Below are positions 48,830-58,611 of a stretch of DNA of 64,000 bases, piece by piece; the stretch's first letter is position 1, and each line of letters starts with the position of its first letter. Where the stretch lies: assembly GCF_900103325.1 (NCBI RefSeq), contig NZ_FMXM01000002.1:672144-736143 (forward strand), in the 5' to 3' direction. The translations under genes were made by a program, and so were the position numbers. This DNA is from Mesorhizobium qingshengii. GTDB taxonomy: Bacteria > Pseudomonadota > Alphaproteobacteria > Rhizobiales > Rhizobiaceae. The notes under the pieces were generated by a model. The model was not told the origin of the DNA. It searched no databases and saw nothing but the letters and a program-made list of their open reading frames with translations.

Positions 48830-49738
48830 TCAGACGAACAGCTTGCCTTCCGCAACCTTGATCGCGTTGCCGCCGATGCGCGCCGAGGCCAGTTTTCCGC
48901 CTTCAACATTCAGTTCGAGGCGAATGCGCGACGGCCGGCCCATCTCCAGCCCCTGCTCGATCCACAGCTGCGAAATGCCGTCGGTTGGACCATCGAAATG
49001 CATGATGGCGCCGGCAAAGGCGGCCGCCGCCGAGCCGGTCGCCGGGTCCTCATAGGAAGGCGTGCCCGGCACGATCATACGCACATGGAACGCGCTTTCG
49101 TGGTTCACCGTCTCACGGCAATACACATACGGGCTGGCGAAGGCCCAGTCGCTCTTGCGCGGCGCCAACTCCGACCACGCCTGGTTGTCGAGCCGGATTC
49201 GCCCCGCCGCCTCGAGATTGGCGACCGGGATGGTCACATAGGGCACGCCCGCCGACCAGAACGCGACGCGGTGATTCTCGAAGCCGATTTCGTGCGGCGC
49301 CAGGCCAAGGGCAGCACCAATCGCATGCGGATCGGCCTCGAGCTTTAACGGCTCCGGCAATTTCGCCAGGTCGAATTCGGCGAAGGTGGCGCCATCGTGC
49401 TTGCTGACGGCGCAGCGCACCGGGCCAATGTTCTCTTCCAGCACGAAGATGCCGGCGCCGCCCTCTTCGGCCAATTCGGCCAGCGCGATCGCGGCGCCAA
49501 CAGTCGGATGGCCGGCGAACGGCATTTCATAGTCGGGCGTGAAGATGCGGATGCGGTTTTTATGCTTGGGATTGTCCGCCGGCAGCACGAAAACGGATTC
49601 GGACAGGTTGAATTCGCGCGCGATGGCCTGCATGGCGCGCGTGTCCAGACCTTTGCAATCCAGCACGACGGCCAGCGGATTGCCGGCCAGCCGCTCGGTC
49701 GTAAACACATCGTAAAGCAAGTAGTTCCGGGTTTTCAT
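48830..49738 (-). CDS. PhzF family protein (phenazine biosynthesis-like isomerase)
   Basis: The 302-residue protein has the PhzF family layout of two related halves. The first half carries FNLSESVFVL with the candidate catalytic Glu47 and MPFAGHPTVGAAIAL; the second carries DPATGSAAAAFAGAIM. Family members isomerise small metabolites; most, like this one, are not in phenazine clusters and have unknown substrates. ATG 49738 (MKTRNYLLYDVFT) fits the family; an upstream ATG adds 29 unrelated residues. Confidence 0.88.
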   Translation of the reverse strand: MKTRNYLLYDVFTTERLAGNPLAVVLDCKGLDTRAMQAIAREFNLSESVFVLPADNPKHKNRIRIFTPDYEMPFAGHPTVGAAIALAELAEEGGAGIFVLEENIGPVRCAVSKHDGATFAEFDLAKLPEPLKLEADPHAIGAALGLAPHEIGFENHRVAFWSAGVPYVTIPVANLEAAGRIRLDNQAWSELAPRKSDWAFASPYVYCRETVNHESAFHVRMIVPGTPSYEDPATGSAAAAFAGAIMHFDGPTDGISQLWIEQGLEMGRPSRIRLELNVEGGKLASARIGGNAIKVAEGKLFV

Positions 49739-49839
49739 TCCTGCCTCAATCCAAACATGGGCGAAATTTAATTTGATATTCGAACCAGTAAGCCTGATCT
49801 GTGCACAGATAGGGATACTGCGCATTATAGGGGTCCGGC

Positions 49840-51129
49840 GTGGACCAGATTGTCAATCTGCCAAAGACGGAATCGGATTCCACCATCGAGACCGCGCTCG
49901 GACTCGACAGGCGAGGTCTGCGCCAGTCGCGCCGGCGCGGCTGGCTTTATGCGCTGCTGGCACTGATCGTGCTCGCCGCCAGCCTCGGCGTCTATCAGTG
50001 GTATGCTGGCTCGCCCACCAGGATCGATTACACCACCGTGCCGGCCGCCAAAGCCGACCTCACTGTCCAGGTGTCCGCGACAGGCACGCTGCAGCCCCTC
50101 ACCCAGGTCGATATTTCCAGCCAGCTCTCCGGCATTATCCGTTCGGTTTCCGTCGAGGAGAACCAGCAGGTCAAGAAGGGCGATGTGCTGGCCGCTCTCG
50201 ACACCACCAAGCTGCAGGTCCAGATCGAACGGGCGGAGGCGTCCTCCAAGGCGGCGGCCGCCAATGTCGAGGACGCCACTGTAACGCTTGCCGAGAACGA
50301 AAGCGGGCTTATCCGCGCGGCGGCATTGACCAAGCGCGGCATGGCGACCGACCAGTCGCTCGAAGCGGCGACCGCGACGCGCGACCGTTCCAAGGCGGCG
50401 CTCGACAGCGCCAGGGCCAATCTCGCCATCGCCAATGCCGATCTGAAATCGCAGCAGACCGACCTCGCCAACAGCACCATCTATGCGCCGATCGACGGCA
50501 TCGTGCTGACGCGCTCGGTTGACCCCGGCCAGACGGTCGCCTCGTCGCTGCAGGCGCCGGTGCTGTTCATCATCGCCGCCGACCTGAAGAACATGGAACT
50601 GGTGGCGGCGGTCGACGAGGCCGACATCGGCACGGTGAAGACCGGCCAGCATGCCCGCTTCACCGTCGACGCCTTCCCGGAGCGGCCGTTCGATGCCGAG
50701 ATCCGCGACATCTCCTATGCCTCGGTCACCACCGATGGCGTCGTCACCTACAATGCGCGGCTCGAGGTCGACAACAACGAGCTGTTGCTGCGGCCCGGCA
50801 TGACCGCCACCGTTTCGGTCGTCACCCGGCAGGCCAAGGGTGTGCTCACCGTCCCGGCAACCGCCTTCCGCTATCGACCCCCGGCACCTACGGCCCGCGC
50901 GTGGAGCCTGAGCGACCTGTTCACCGGCCGCATGGGTCGTCCCGGCGGCAATCGCCAGCGCCAGGTTGCGCCGCCCATCGACGGCTCACGCACGCTCTAC
51001 GTGCTGGAGAATGGGCGGCCCCGTCCGGTCAACGTCAAGATCGGCTCGACCGATGGCGAACTGACCGAGATCACCTCGGGCCTGGAGGAAGGCGCGCAGG
51101 TCATCACCGCGTCGCAGCAGCGGAGCTGA
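49840..51129 (+). CDS. MacA-like periplasmic adaptor (HlyD/RND family)
   Basis: The 429-residue protein starts at GTG 49840 and has one N-terminal helix (about 36-56), then a beta-barrel/lipoyl region (GTLQPLTQVDISSQLSGII), an alpha-hairpin with repeated Ala-rich heptads (about 120-205), and a C-terminal membrane-proximal domain. It is followed by an ATPase and a MacB-type permease that are separate genes. Together they should form a MacAB-TolC-like exporter for a peptide, macrolide or siderophore; the cargo cannot be read. Confidence 0.87.
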   Translation: MDQIVNLPKTESDSTIETALGLDRRGLRQSRRRGWLYALLALIVLAASLGVYQWYAGSPTRIDYTTVPAAKADLTVQVSATGTLQPLTQVDISSQLSGIIRSVSVEENQQVKKGDVLAALDTTKLQVQIERAEASSKAAAANVEDATVTLAENESGLIRAAALTKRGMATDQSLEAATATRDRSKAALDSARANLAIANADLKSQQTDLANSTIYAPIDGIVLTRSVDPGQTVASSLQAPVLFIIAADLKNMELVAAVDEADIGTVKTGQHARFTVDAFPERPFDAEIRDISYASVTTDGVVTYNARLEVDNNELLLRPGMTATVSVVTRQAKGVLTVPATAFRYRPPAPTARAWSLSDLFTGRMGRPGGNRQRQVAPPIDGSRTLYVLENGRPRPVNVKIGSTDGELTEITSGLEEGAQVITASQQRS

Positions 51130-51133
51130 GGCC

Positions 51134-51847
51134 GTGGCTTCGGGCGCGCACCTCATCACCTTCGACAAGGTCTGGAAGAGTTATGGTCAGGGCGAGGCCC
51201 AGATCCATGCGCTGGCCGGCGTCGACCTTGCCATAAAGCGTGGTGAATTCGTCGCCATCATGGGCCCGTCCGGCTCCGGCAAATCGACAGCATTGAACAT
51301 CATCGGCTGCCTCGACACGCCGACGGCCGGAACCTACTCCTTCATGGGCATCGATGCCGGCCGGCTCGACCGCAACCGCCGTGCAATGCTGCGCAACCTC
51401 TATGTCGGTTTCGTCTTCCAGGGCTACAATCTGCTGGCCCGCACCACCGCCGCGGAGAATGTCGAGCTGCCTCTGATCTATCGCGGCGTTGCCGCCCGCG
51501 AGCGTCGCGACCTCGCCATGCAGGCGTTGGCCCAGGTTGGCCTTGTCGGCCGCGAGCACCACACGCCGGCCGAGTTGTCCGGCGGCCAGCAGCAGCGCGT
51601 GGCGATCGCACGCGCCATCGTCACAAGGCCGACACTGCTCGTCGCCGACGAGCCGACCGGCAATCTCGACACCGCCCGCACGCATGAAATCATGGAGCTG
51701 CTGACGAAGCTGAACAAGGAGCTTGGCCTGACCATCACCATGGTCACCCACGAGGCCGATGTCGCCGAATATGCCAAGCGCACCATCCGCTTCGTCGACG
51801 GCCGCGTCGCCTCCGACACCGCGAAGCTGGAAGTGGCTCAGCCATGA
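51134..51847 (+). CDS. MacB-type ABC transporter ATP-binding protein
   Basis: The 237-residue ATPase has GPSGSGKS at 44-51, [14 protein letters not shown], and a Walker B followed by [10 protein letters not shown], the mark of the MacB/LolD/FtsE class. It starts at GTG 51134, four bases after the adaptor stop. Its TGA stop lies inside a palindromic repeat. Confidence 0.9.
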   Translation: MASGAHLITFDKVWKSYGQGEAQIHALAGVDLAIKRGEFVAIMGPSGSGKSTALNIIGCLDTPTAGTYSFMGIDAGRLDRNRRAMLRNLYVGFVFQGYNLLARTTAAENVELPLIYRGVAARERRDLAMQALAQVGLVGREHHTPAELSGGQQQRVAIARAIVTRPTLLVADEPTGNLDTARTHEIMELLTKLNKELGLTITMVTHEADVAEYAKRTIRFVDGRVASDTAKLEVAQP

Positions 51848-51887
51848 TCCCGATAAGTGGAATCCGGTTTTCGGAGAAGATCATGGC
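51841..51887. repeat. REP-like palindromic element, copy 3
   Basis: GCCATGATC (51841-51849) is inverted at 51879-51887, with the inner AAGTGGAATCCGGTTTTCGG core shared with copies 1 and 2. The stop codon of the ATPase gene is within its left arm. Confidence 0.8.
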
Positions 51888-51900
51888 CAAACACAGAGAT

Positions 51901-51937
51901 AGAGCCCCATCCCGGTTCTATCGGGACGGAAGGCTCT
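51901..51937 (+). repeat. Hairpin at the ribosome binding site of the permease gene
   Basis: AGAGCC (51901-51906) pairs with GGCTCT (51932-51937), and TCCCG (51910-51914) with CGGGA (51922-51926). The purine tract GGAAGG just before the permease ATG overlaps the 3' arm, so the fold could limit its translation. Confidence 0.5.
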
Positions 51938-51941
51938 GACC

Positions 51942-53159
51942 ATGATCTGGGAAACCGTCCGCCTGTCGCTCCGCTCGATCCGCCGCAACGTACTGCGCTC
52001 GTTCCTGACATTGCTTGGCATTGTCATCGGCGTTGCCGCCGTCATTGCCATGCTCACCATCGGCTCCGGCACCACCGAAAAGGTCAAGGCCGACATCTCC
52101 AAGCTCGGCAGCAACCTGCTGGTCGTCCGGTCCGGCCGCCCGGCCGGTCCCGGTGGTCCGGGCGGGCTCGATCAGGTGGTACGTCCGCTGGCCGAGAAGG
52201 ATCTTGCGGCGCTGGTTGCGCATCTCACCGGCGCGCGTGTCATTTCGCCGGCCTCGCAGAAGCAGGTGCGTGTCATCTTCGGCACCGAGAGCCTGACCTC
52301 GGGCGTCACCGGCACCGACAGCGCCTATCTCGATGCGCGCGACTGGAAGCTGGTTTCCGGCCGCCCGTTCAGCGATTCCGAAACCCGCTCGGGCACCGGC
52401 GTGTGCCTGATCGGCGAGACGGTGCGCCAGCAGTTCTTCGGCTCAGGCGACCCCGAGGGGGAGATCATCCGCGTCAACCGCACCTCCTGCAAGATCGTCG
52501 GCCTGCTCGAACCCAAGGGCTATACCGGCTTCGGCCAGGATCAGGACAATGTCGTGCTGATGCCGCTGCACGCCTATCAGCGCCGCATCGCCGGCAACCG
52601 CGACATCGACAGCATCTACATCGCCGCCGACGACCGCACGCCGACCAGCGAACTGCAGCCGCGCGTCGAGGACATTTTGCGCGATGCGCGCCGCATCACG
52701 CCCGACCGCGAAAGCGATTTCGCCATTCGCGACATGACCCAGATCGCCGACGCCATGGCCAGCGCCACCGCCACCATGACCGGCATGCTGGGCGCGGTCG
52801 CCGGCGTCAGCCTGCTGGTCGGCGGCATCGGCATCATGAACATCATGCTGGTGTCGGTCACCGAGCGCACCCGCGAGATCGGCATCAGGCTGGCCATCGG
52901 CGCGCATGAAAAGCATATCCTTATCCAGTTCCTGGTCGAGGCGACGGTGCTGTCGCTGCTCGGCGGCATCATCGGCATCCTGATCGGCCTGGCGTTCGCC
53001 GGCCTCGCCTCGGTGACGCTGACCATCCCGTTCGCACCGAACCCGGCCGTCATCCTGCTCGCCGTCGGTTTTTCGGCGTTGATCGGCATGGTGTTCGGCT
53101 TCTTCCCCGCGCTGCGCGGCGCTCGCCTCGATCCGATCGACGCGCTACGGCATGAGTAG
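51942..53159 (+). CDS. MacB-type ABC transporter permease
   Basis: The 405-residue protein has the FtsX/MacB layout: helix 1 after RSIRRNVLRSFLTLLGI, a periplasmic MacB_PCD domain (about 50-275), three helices, and an ending of RGARLDPIDALRHE. It completes the adaptor-ATPase-permease set. A repeat and a hairpin (94 bp) separate it from the ATPase gene. Confidence 0.9.
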   Translation: MIWETVRLSLRSIRRNVLRSFLTLLGIVIGVAAVIAMLTIGSGTTEKVKADISKLGSNLLVVRSGRPAGPGGPGGLDQVVRPLAEKDLAALVAHLTGARVISPASQKQVRVIFGTESLTSGVTGTDSAYLDARDWKLVSGRPFSDSETRSGTGVCLIGETVRQQFFGSGDPEGEIIRVNRTSCKIVGLLEPKGYTGFGQDQDNVVLMPLHAYQRRIAGNRDIDSIYIAADDRTPTSELQPRVEDILRDARRITPDRESDFAIRDMTQIADAMASATATMTGMLGAVAGVSLLVGGIGIMNIMLVSVTERTREIGIRLAIGAHEKHILIQFLVEATVLSLLGGIIGILIGLAFAGLASVTLTIPFAPNPAVILLAVGFSALIGMVFGFFPALRGARLDPIDALRHE

Positions 53160-53284
53160 GACGGGGCCTGCATCCGGCATCCGATTTGATCTGCACAACT
53201 TTTGACGTTTCCGCCCCGTGCCTCCACTGTCGCGGTGCGGTTCGCGATGTTAGGGCAAGGCATCTCTGGTCGAGGAATGGCGTG

Positions 53285-53527
53285 ATGAGCAAGAAAGCGC
53301 GACTGATCCTGGTGATGGTGGTCATCGAAGCCGTCCTTGCCGGCATCTGGTGGTATCTAGCCCGCTTCGGCATGGCCAATCCCGACCGCCTCACCGCCGA
53401 TTTTCAGGCGGTTGTCGGCCAGACGATGGGAATGGCCATGGGTGGGTTGCTGGGGATCGGCGTTATCTTGTTCTTCGTCGCCGCCCGCAACGATCGCAAG
53501 GCAGCGCAGGGCAAGGCGCGCCGCTAA
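53285..53527 (+). CDS. Hypothetical two-helix membrane protein
   Basis: This 80-residue protein has two hydrophobic helices (about 5-22 and 46-67, GMAMGGLLGIGVILFFVAA) and a basic C-terminus. ATG 53285 (MSKKARLILVMVV) is the natural start. Its stop overlaps the end of the convergent Nudix gene by four bases. I recognise no named family. Confidence 0.65.
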   Translation: MSKKARLILVMVVIEAVLAGIWWYLARFGMANPDRLTADFQAVVGQTMGMAMGGLLGIGVILFFVAARNDRKAAQGKARR

Positions 53528-54240
53528 CCCTTGCCCGCGAAATGCCACTCGATCAGCGGCTTCATGTGTGCCGACAGCCCGGCCGGCAGGTCGGCGGCAT
53601 GGCGGATGATCACCGGCCCCTCGATCTCCGGATCGGTCTCGGCCGCGACAAAGGCCGAGATTCGCCGAGCGATCTCGTCGGCAGGCGCCGGCTCGTGATA
53701 GCGGCGAAAGATCACCGTGCCGCTGTTCGTCGACAAAGCGTGATAGCGATGGCCGCGTTCAGCAACCGACAGGTCCAGGCCCGTCTCTTCGCGCACCTCA
53801 CGGATCATGTTGAAATCGACATCGACTAGCCCGTCGCGGAAATCGGCCGGTTCGAACGAGCCGGCGGCAAAGTAGACGCGGCCGGCATTGACCGTGCGCG
53901 GTCCCATGCGGATCGCCACCAGCGCATTGTCGCCAGCCACCAGCATGGCATGCGCATAGGCATGCTCGGCGCCCGAATTCTCGCGCCGCTTACGCCATAG
54001 CATGAACGTGGAGTAGTTGACCGCGTGGCAGCGCCCGACGAGGCGATTGTCGCGCCAGGCGAGTTGCGACAGCAGCACCACCGTGCCATCGAACAGCGCC
54101 GGATTGGCTGATATCTCGCGGTGCCAGTTCTCGGCGATCGCCTCGGCGTTGTCCTGCGCGAAGGGGTGCGGACCAGGATCGAGCCGGACGTCGACGGCGT
54201 CGACCGGCAGGATGACATTGCGTGGCAGATCGAAGCTCAT
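53524..54240 (-). CDS. Nudix hydrolase-like protein
   Basis: The 238-residue protein carries the core of a Nudix box, REVREETGL, after DFNMI. The upstream Gly and Glu of the canonical box (GX5EX7) are not in place, so the box is degenerate. The N-terminal part (VILPVDAVDVRLDPGPHPF) is family-specific. The hydrolysed substrate is unknown. It starts seven bases after the stop of the EEP-family gene on the same strand. Confidence 0.75.
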   Translation of the reverse strand: MSFDLPRNVILPVDAVDVRLDPGPHPFAQDNAEAIAENWHREISANPALFDGTVVLLSQLAWRDNRLVGRCHAVNYSTFMLWRKRRENSGAEHAYAHAMLVAGDNALVAIRMGPRTVNAGRVYFAAGSFEPADFRDGLVDVDFNMIREVREETGLDLSVAERGHRYHALSTNSGTVIFRRYHEPAPADEIARRISAFVAAETDPEIEGPVIIRHAADLPAGLSAHMKPLIEWHFAGKG

Positions 54241-54247
54241 GAGCGTA

Positions 54248-55360
54248 TCAAGCCATGTCCAGGGTGATCGCCACCGGGCAGTGGTCGGATGCCTTCGGCC
54301 GGTCCCAGCCGGCGCGCGGAAAGCGCTCCACCTCCTGGCCCGGCGGAAAGATGGTGCGCCAGGGCTGGCCATTGCGGACGATGTCGGGAATAGCCGTGGC
54401 GTTCTTCTCCGCCAGCCCCTTGGAGAGCAGGATATAGTCGAGTTGGCACAGGTGCCGCTCTTCAGGCCCACGCGTGTGGTAGAAGCTCCAGCGGTTCATC
54501 TCCGGCCGCCGCTCGACGACGTTCTCGCAAAAGCCGCCTGCCGTCAGCACGTTGATGCAGGACTGGTTCTCATCGATCACCTCGAAGCGGTAGCCGTCGA
54601 CGGCATCGCCGGCGATCTTCACGCGCTGCCGGTAATCGTTCATGTCGCCGCAGATCGCCCAGCGCATGTCGGCTGCGTAATCCTTGCCGAAGCGCTCCTC
54701 GATGATGCGGCGCACCGCCTGCGCCTCGGCGATGCGCAGCGGCATCGTCGCTTCGCGTCCGTCAAGCCCATTGCGCGGCGAGCCCATCGATTTGAAATGC
54801 ACGAGATAGAGCGTCAGCGGCACGCCGCCGACAGTCACATCGATTTCCAGGCAGTCGCGGCGGAAGATGCGCTCATTGGCTTGATTGCCAAGAGCTTCCA
54901 GTTCCGGCGTGTGCAGGCCGAACTGTTCGAAGGTGACATAGGCGTGGCTGGTCATGCGCACGAATTCGATCGGCTGGCCCTGCGCGGTCTCGGCGCGCAT
55001 CATCACGGCCACATCGATGCCGCGCGAATCGTTGCCAGCAGTGGTGTATTTCTGCCGGTAGCCCTCCCCCACCATCTTGAACAGATAGCCGTATTCGAAG
55101 GCCTTCAGCGCCTCGATACTGTCGACCTCCTGCATGCAGATGATGTCGGCGCGGGTCGCCGCGATCGCCAGCGCCGTCAGCTGGCGCGTGTCGTCGGACT
55201 GCGCGATGGCGCGGGCCTGCTCCAGCATCTTGTATTCGGCTTCGCTCTGGATATCGAAAAGCGCCAGCGTGCGATCCTCGTTGAGCTGGTTGCGATACCC
55301 GGAAAAATCGAACCTGCTCATCAGGTTCTCGACATTGAAGGTGGCGAGGCGCAGCGACAT
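54248..55360 (-). CDS. Endonuclease/exonuclease/phosphatase (EEP) family protein
   Basis: The 370-residue protein opens with LRLATFNVENLMSRF and contains ADIICMQEVDSIEAL, LVHFKSMGSP, ICGDMNDY and KASDHCPVAITLD. These are the metal and catalytic motifs of the EEP superfamily (Asn, Glu, Asp/Asn and Asp-His). No signal peptide is seen at ATG 55360, so it should act in the cytoplasm. It is probably cotranscribed with the Nudix gene. Confidence 0.87.
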   Translation of the reverse strand: MSLRLATFNVENLMSRFDFSGYRNQLNEDRTLALFDIQSEAEYKMLEQARAIAQSDDTRQLTALAIAATRADIICMQEVDSIEALKAFEYGYLFKMVGEGYRQKYTTAGNDSRGIDVAVMMRAETAQGQPIEFVRMTSHAYVTFEQFGLHTPELEALGNQANERIFRRDCLEIDVTVGGVPLTLYLVHFKSMGSPRNGLDGREATMPLRIAEAQAVRRIIEERFGKDYAADMRWAICGDMNDYRQRVKIAGDAVDGYRFEVIDENQSCINVLTAGGFCENVVERRPEMNRWSFYHTRGPEERHLCQLDYILLSKGLAEKNATAIPDIVRNGQPWRTIFPPGQEVERFPRAGWDRPKASDHCPVAITLDMA

Positions 55361-55548
55361 GTCCTGACCTTTGCCCACAAGCGCGCGAGAAAACAAGGTC
55401 GCAGGACCACTGTCGATATCGATTGGTCCTGACGGCGTACGCGCCATGGTTGACGGAACCTTTCCGTTCATCCGCCGTTCACACGCAAAGGTCCACATTG
55501 GCCCCATTCCCAGGGTGGGCGTGGGGCCTGTATCTCTAGGAGAGTGCA

Positions 55549-56109
55549 ATGAGTTCGCTCTTTTCTTCCTCTGTCAAATCCGGGCTGATAGCGCTCGGTA
55601 TCCTCTCGGGCATCACGGCACCGTCCGCGGCCGGCCCGATCCTGCAGCCGGACCTGTCGATTCCCTCAAGCACGGCGGCGCCGACGATCACGCCGGTGCG
55701 CGATGAATGGGCGGGCGGCAATGACCGGCAGCTCTATAACGATTGGAGATGGCGCCGGTCGGGCCATTGGAGTGGCAACCGACACTGGAACGGTGGAAAC
55801 TGGAACAGTGGAAACTGGAACGGTGGAAACAACTGGCGTTGGCGTCACCGCCACTATCACGGCCGCTACTATGATGATGGTGCGAGCGCCGCGATCCTGG
55901 GCCTTGGCCTCGGGCTTGGCCTTGGCAGCATGTACAACAACTACGATTACTACGACGCGCCGCCGCCGCGCCGCTACTACCGCGCGGGCCGGCTTTCGAG
56001 CGCCCATGTCCAGTGGTGCTACAACCGCTACCGCTCGTATCGCGCTTGGGACAACACGTTCCAGCCTTACAACGGCCCGCGCCAGCAGTGCTGGTCGCCC
56101 TATAGCTGA
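55549..56109 (+). CDS. BA14K family secreted protein
   Basis: The 186-residue protein has a signal peptide (about 1-27, cleavage after SAA), a Trp/Asn/Gly-rich repeat region near 78-96, a short hydrophobic Gly/Leu helix ([14 protein letters not shown]), and a C-terminal BA14K domain with [19 protein letters not shown] and two Cys. Brucella BA14K is an immunoreactive lectin-like envelope protein. AGGAG lies eight bases before the ATG. The gene stands alone and ends near a terminator shared with ilvC. Confidence 0.87.
   Translation: MSSLFSSSVKSGLIALGILSGITAPSAAGPILQPDLSIPSSTAAPTITPVRDEWAGGNDRQLYNDWRWRRSGHWSGNRHWNGGNWNSGNWNGGNNWRWRHRHYHGRYYDDGASAAILGLGLGLGLGSMYNNYDYYDAPPPRRYYRAGRLSSAHVQWCYNRYRSYRAWDNTFQPYNGPRQQCWSPYS
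55786..55830 (+). repeat. Three 15-bp tandem repeats in the BA14K gene
   Basis: TGGAACGGTGGAAAC, TGGAACAGTGGAAAC and TGGAACGGTGGAAAC follow each other and encode W-N-(G/S)-G-N units. Being in-frame, copy number can vary without breaking the gene. Confidence 0.85.
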
Positions 56110-56140
56110 GCTAAGCTGTGGCTGAGCCACAATGAAAAAA

Positions 56141-56165
56141 AACGGCGCCGTGTGGCGCCGTTTTT
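56141..56165. terminator. Bidirectional Rho-independent terminator
   Basis: AACGGCGCC and GGCGCCGTT form a stem around GTGT, flanked by an A-run on the left and T-run on the right. It can end both the rightward BA14K transcript and the leftward ilvC transcript. Confidence 0.9.
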
Positions 56166-56212
56166 GATTCTGGCTGTTCGAAGCTACCGGACTTCGAGCA
56201 TTTGGATTTCGG

Positions 56213-57250
<1,038 letters not shown>

Positions 57251-57910
57251 TTATAAATCAGAGGCCTTGCGGCCCGGTTTTGCTCCATGAAGAGCGAGAA
57301 ACTGCTGCGTCGCCCGTGCGGCATCGCCGCCAATCGCCGCCTCAGTCAATTCCAGCCGGTCGCCAAGCAGCAGACGGATCTGCACGTCGCGGGCGACCAG
57401 CCCGAAAAAGGTGCGGAACGCCGTCTCGGCGTCCGAAAATTCCAGCAGCCCGGCCTGCCGGCCTGCCTCAAGCACCGGCTTCAGCCGCTTCGCCAGCGCG
57501 AAACGGCCATTCTCCAGCACGACGGCGCCGAGATCGTCCTTGCCGGAACCGGCATGACCGACCGCCACGCGGTTGAGCGCGATCGAGGTGTCGCTCGAAA
57601 TCACCTTCAGCCAGTCCGAGGCGAAGCGCTCAAGGCTTGCCGTCAGCGACGCAAGATCGAGCCCCTTGCCGTCGACCGGAGCCACCCGCACTTTCGAGGC
57701 TTGCCATTGGACCGTCGCCGTCAGCAGCCCGTCACGGTCGCCAAACCATTTGTAGAGCGTTTCCTTGGAACAGCTCGCGCGGCGCGCCACGGCGGTCATG
57801 GTCAGGTGATCGCCTTCCTCGACCAGCAGGCGAAGCGCCGCGTCCAGAACGGCCTTCTGCCGCTCCGTCAGCGCTTGGCTGTTGTCGATGTCGGCGTTCG
57901 CCAGCAACAC
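57251..57910 (-). CDS. TetR/AcrR family regulator
   Basis: The regulator has about 219 residues with the HTH in the N-terminal third (AVLDAALRLLVEEGDHLTMT, SCSKETLYKWFGDRDGLL) and a helical C-terminal ligand domain. I choose GTG 57910, preceded by GGGAAAAAA, because an operator-like palindrome lies at 57961-57975. An ATG at 57982 would place that palindrome inside the gene and add 24 basic residues. The ligand is unknown. Transcription could read into ilvC, but that may be accidental. Confidence 0.8.
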   Translation of the reverse strand: MLLANADIDNSQALTERQKAVLDAALRLLVEEGDHLTMTAVARRASCSKETLYKWFGDRDGLLTATVQWQASKVRVAPVDGKGLDLASLTASLERFASDWLKVISSDTSIALNRVAVGHAGSGKDDLGAVVLENGRFALAKRLKPVLEAGRQAGLLEFSDAETAFRTFFGLVARDVQIRLLLGDRLELTEAAIGGDAARATQQFLALHGAKPGRKASDL

Positions 57911-57960
57911 GCTTTTTTCCCGTTTGATAGTGGCGGCAGCACGTTTCAAACGGCAGCCGT

Positions 57961-57975
57961 ACCGTACGTTACGGT
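57961..57975. promoter_or_regulatory. TetR-type operator candidate
   Basis: ACCGTA and TACGGT are perfect inverted half-sites around CGT, 50 bp upstream of the GTG start of the TetR gene. The position suggests autorepression. Confidence 0.6.
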
Positions 57976-58064
57976 TCGGCATATTGCGCAATTCGATGAT
58001 TGGCGCAAGAGGACGCACTGAAAAATATCTCAAAGCAGCCGCACAATGCCGGCGGCGAGTTTGC

Positions 58065-58523
58065 TCAATCGCTGGCAGGCGGATGGCGCAGCCGGCCAAG
58101 CAGTGCCGACACCATGTTCAATTGATCCACCGAGAGTTTCGCGCCGACCAGTTCGGCGATCGATCGGCCATAGACGGACCACATCCGACGGCGCGTGTCG
58201 CGCCCCTTGGCCGTAATGCGGATGGTCTGACCGCGGCCGTCATCGGCCACCGGCAGCTTCTCGACCAGCCCGTCAGCCTCGAGCCGCGCCAGCAGCCGCG
58301 AGATATTGTACTGCGCAAACAGTGTGCGCTCGATCAACTGGAATGGCCGCAGCCCGCCCTCGCCCACCTCGGCCAGTTCATGCAGCACGTCGTACCAGGC
58401 GAGCGGCGGCAGGCCACCCTCTTTCAACGCCTCTTCGGCATGTTCGATGAGCTGACGCGAAACCCGCATCAGGCGGGCCCAGGCCTTGATGGCCTCGGGC
58501 GAAGGCGTGGCTTGCTCCGTCAT
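58065..58523 (-). CDS. MarR family regulator
   Basis: The 152-residue winged-helix protein has LAWYDVLHELAEVGEGGLRP, the recognition region NISRLLARLEADGLVEKL and the wing DDGRGQTIRITAKG. It is divergent from a Rieske-GST pair, with three palindromic sites between them. It most likely represses both directions until it binds a phenolic or electrophilic ligand, as MarR proteins commonly do. Confidence 0.88.
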   Translation of the reverse strand: MTEQATPSPEAIKAWARLMRVSRQLIEHAEEALKEGGLPPLAWYDVLHELAEVGEGGLRPFQLIERTLFAQYNISRLLARLEADGLVEKLPVADDGRGQTIRITAKGRDTRRRMWSVYGRSIAELVGAKLSVDQLNMVSALLGRLRHPPASD

Positions 58524-58542
58524 GACTGCATCCTAGGCGATA

Positions 58543-58603
58543 GATGCAAATGCATCAAGCTTGACGATCGATGCACATGCATCTATATAGATGCAATTGC
58601 ATT
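58543..58603. promoter_or_regulatory. Three MarR-type palindromic operators
   Basis: GATGCAAATGCATC (58543-58556), GATGCACATGCATC (58570-58583) and GATGCAATTGCATT (58590-58603) share GATGCAnnTGCATC. Their centres are 27 and 20 bp apart. They fill the 88-bp gap between the MarR start and the Rieske gene. Confidence 0.8.
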
Positions 58604-58611
58604 AACTCTGG

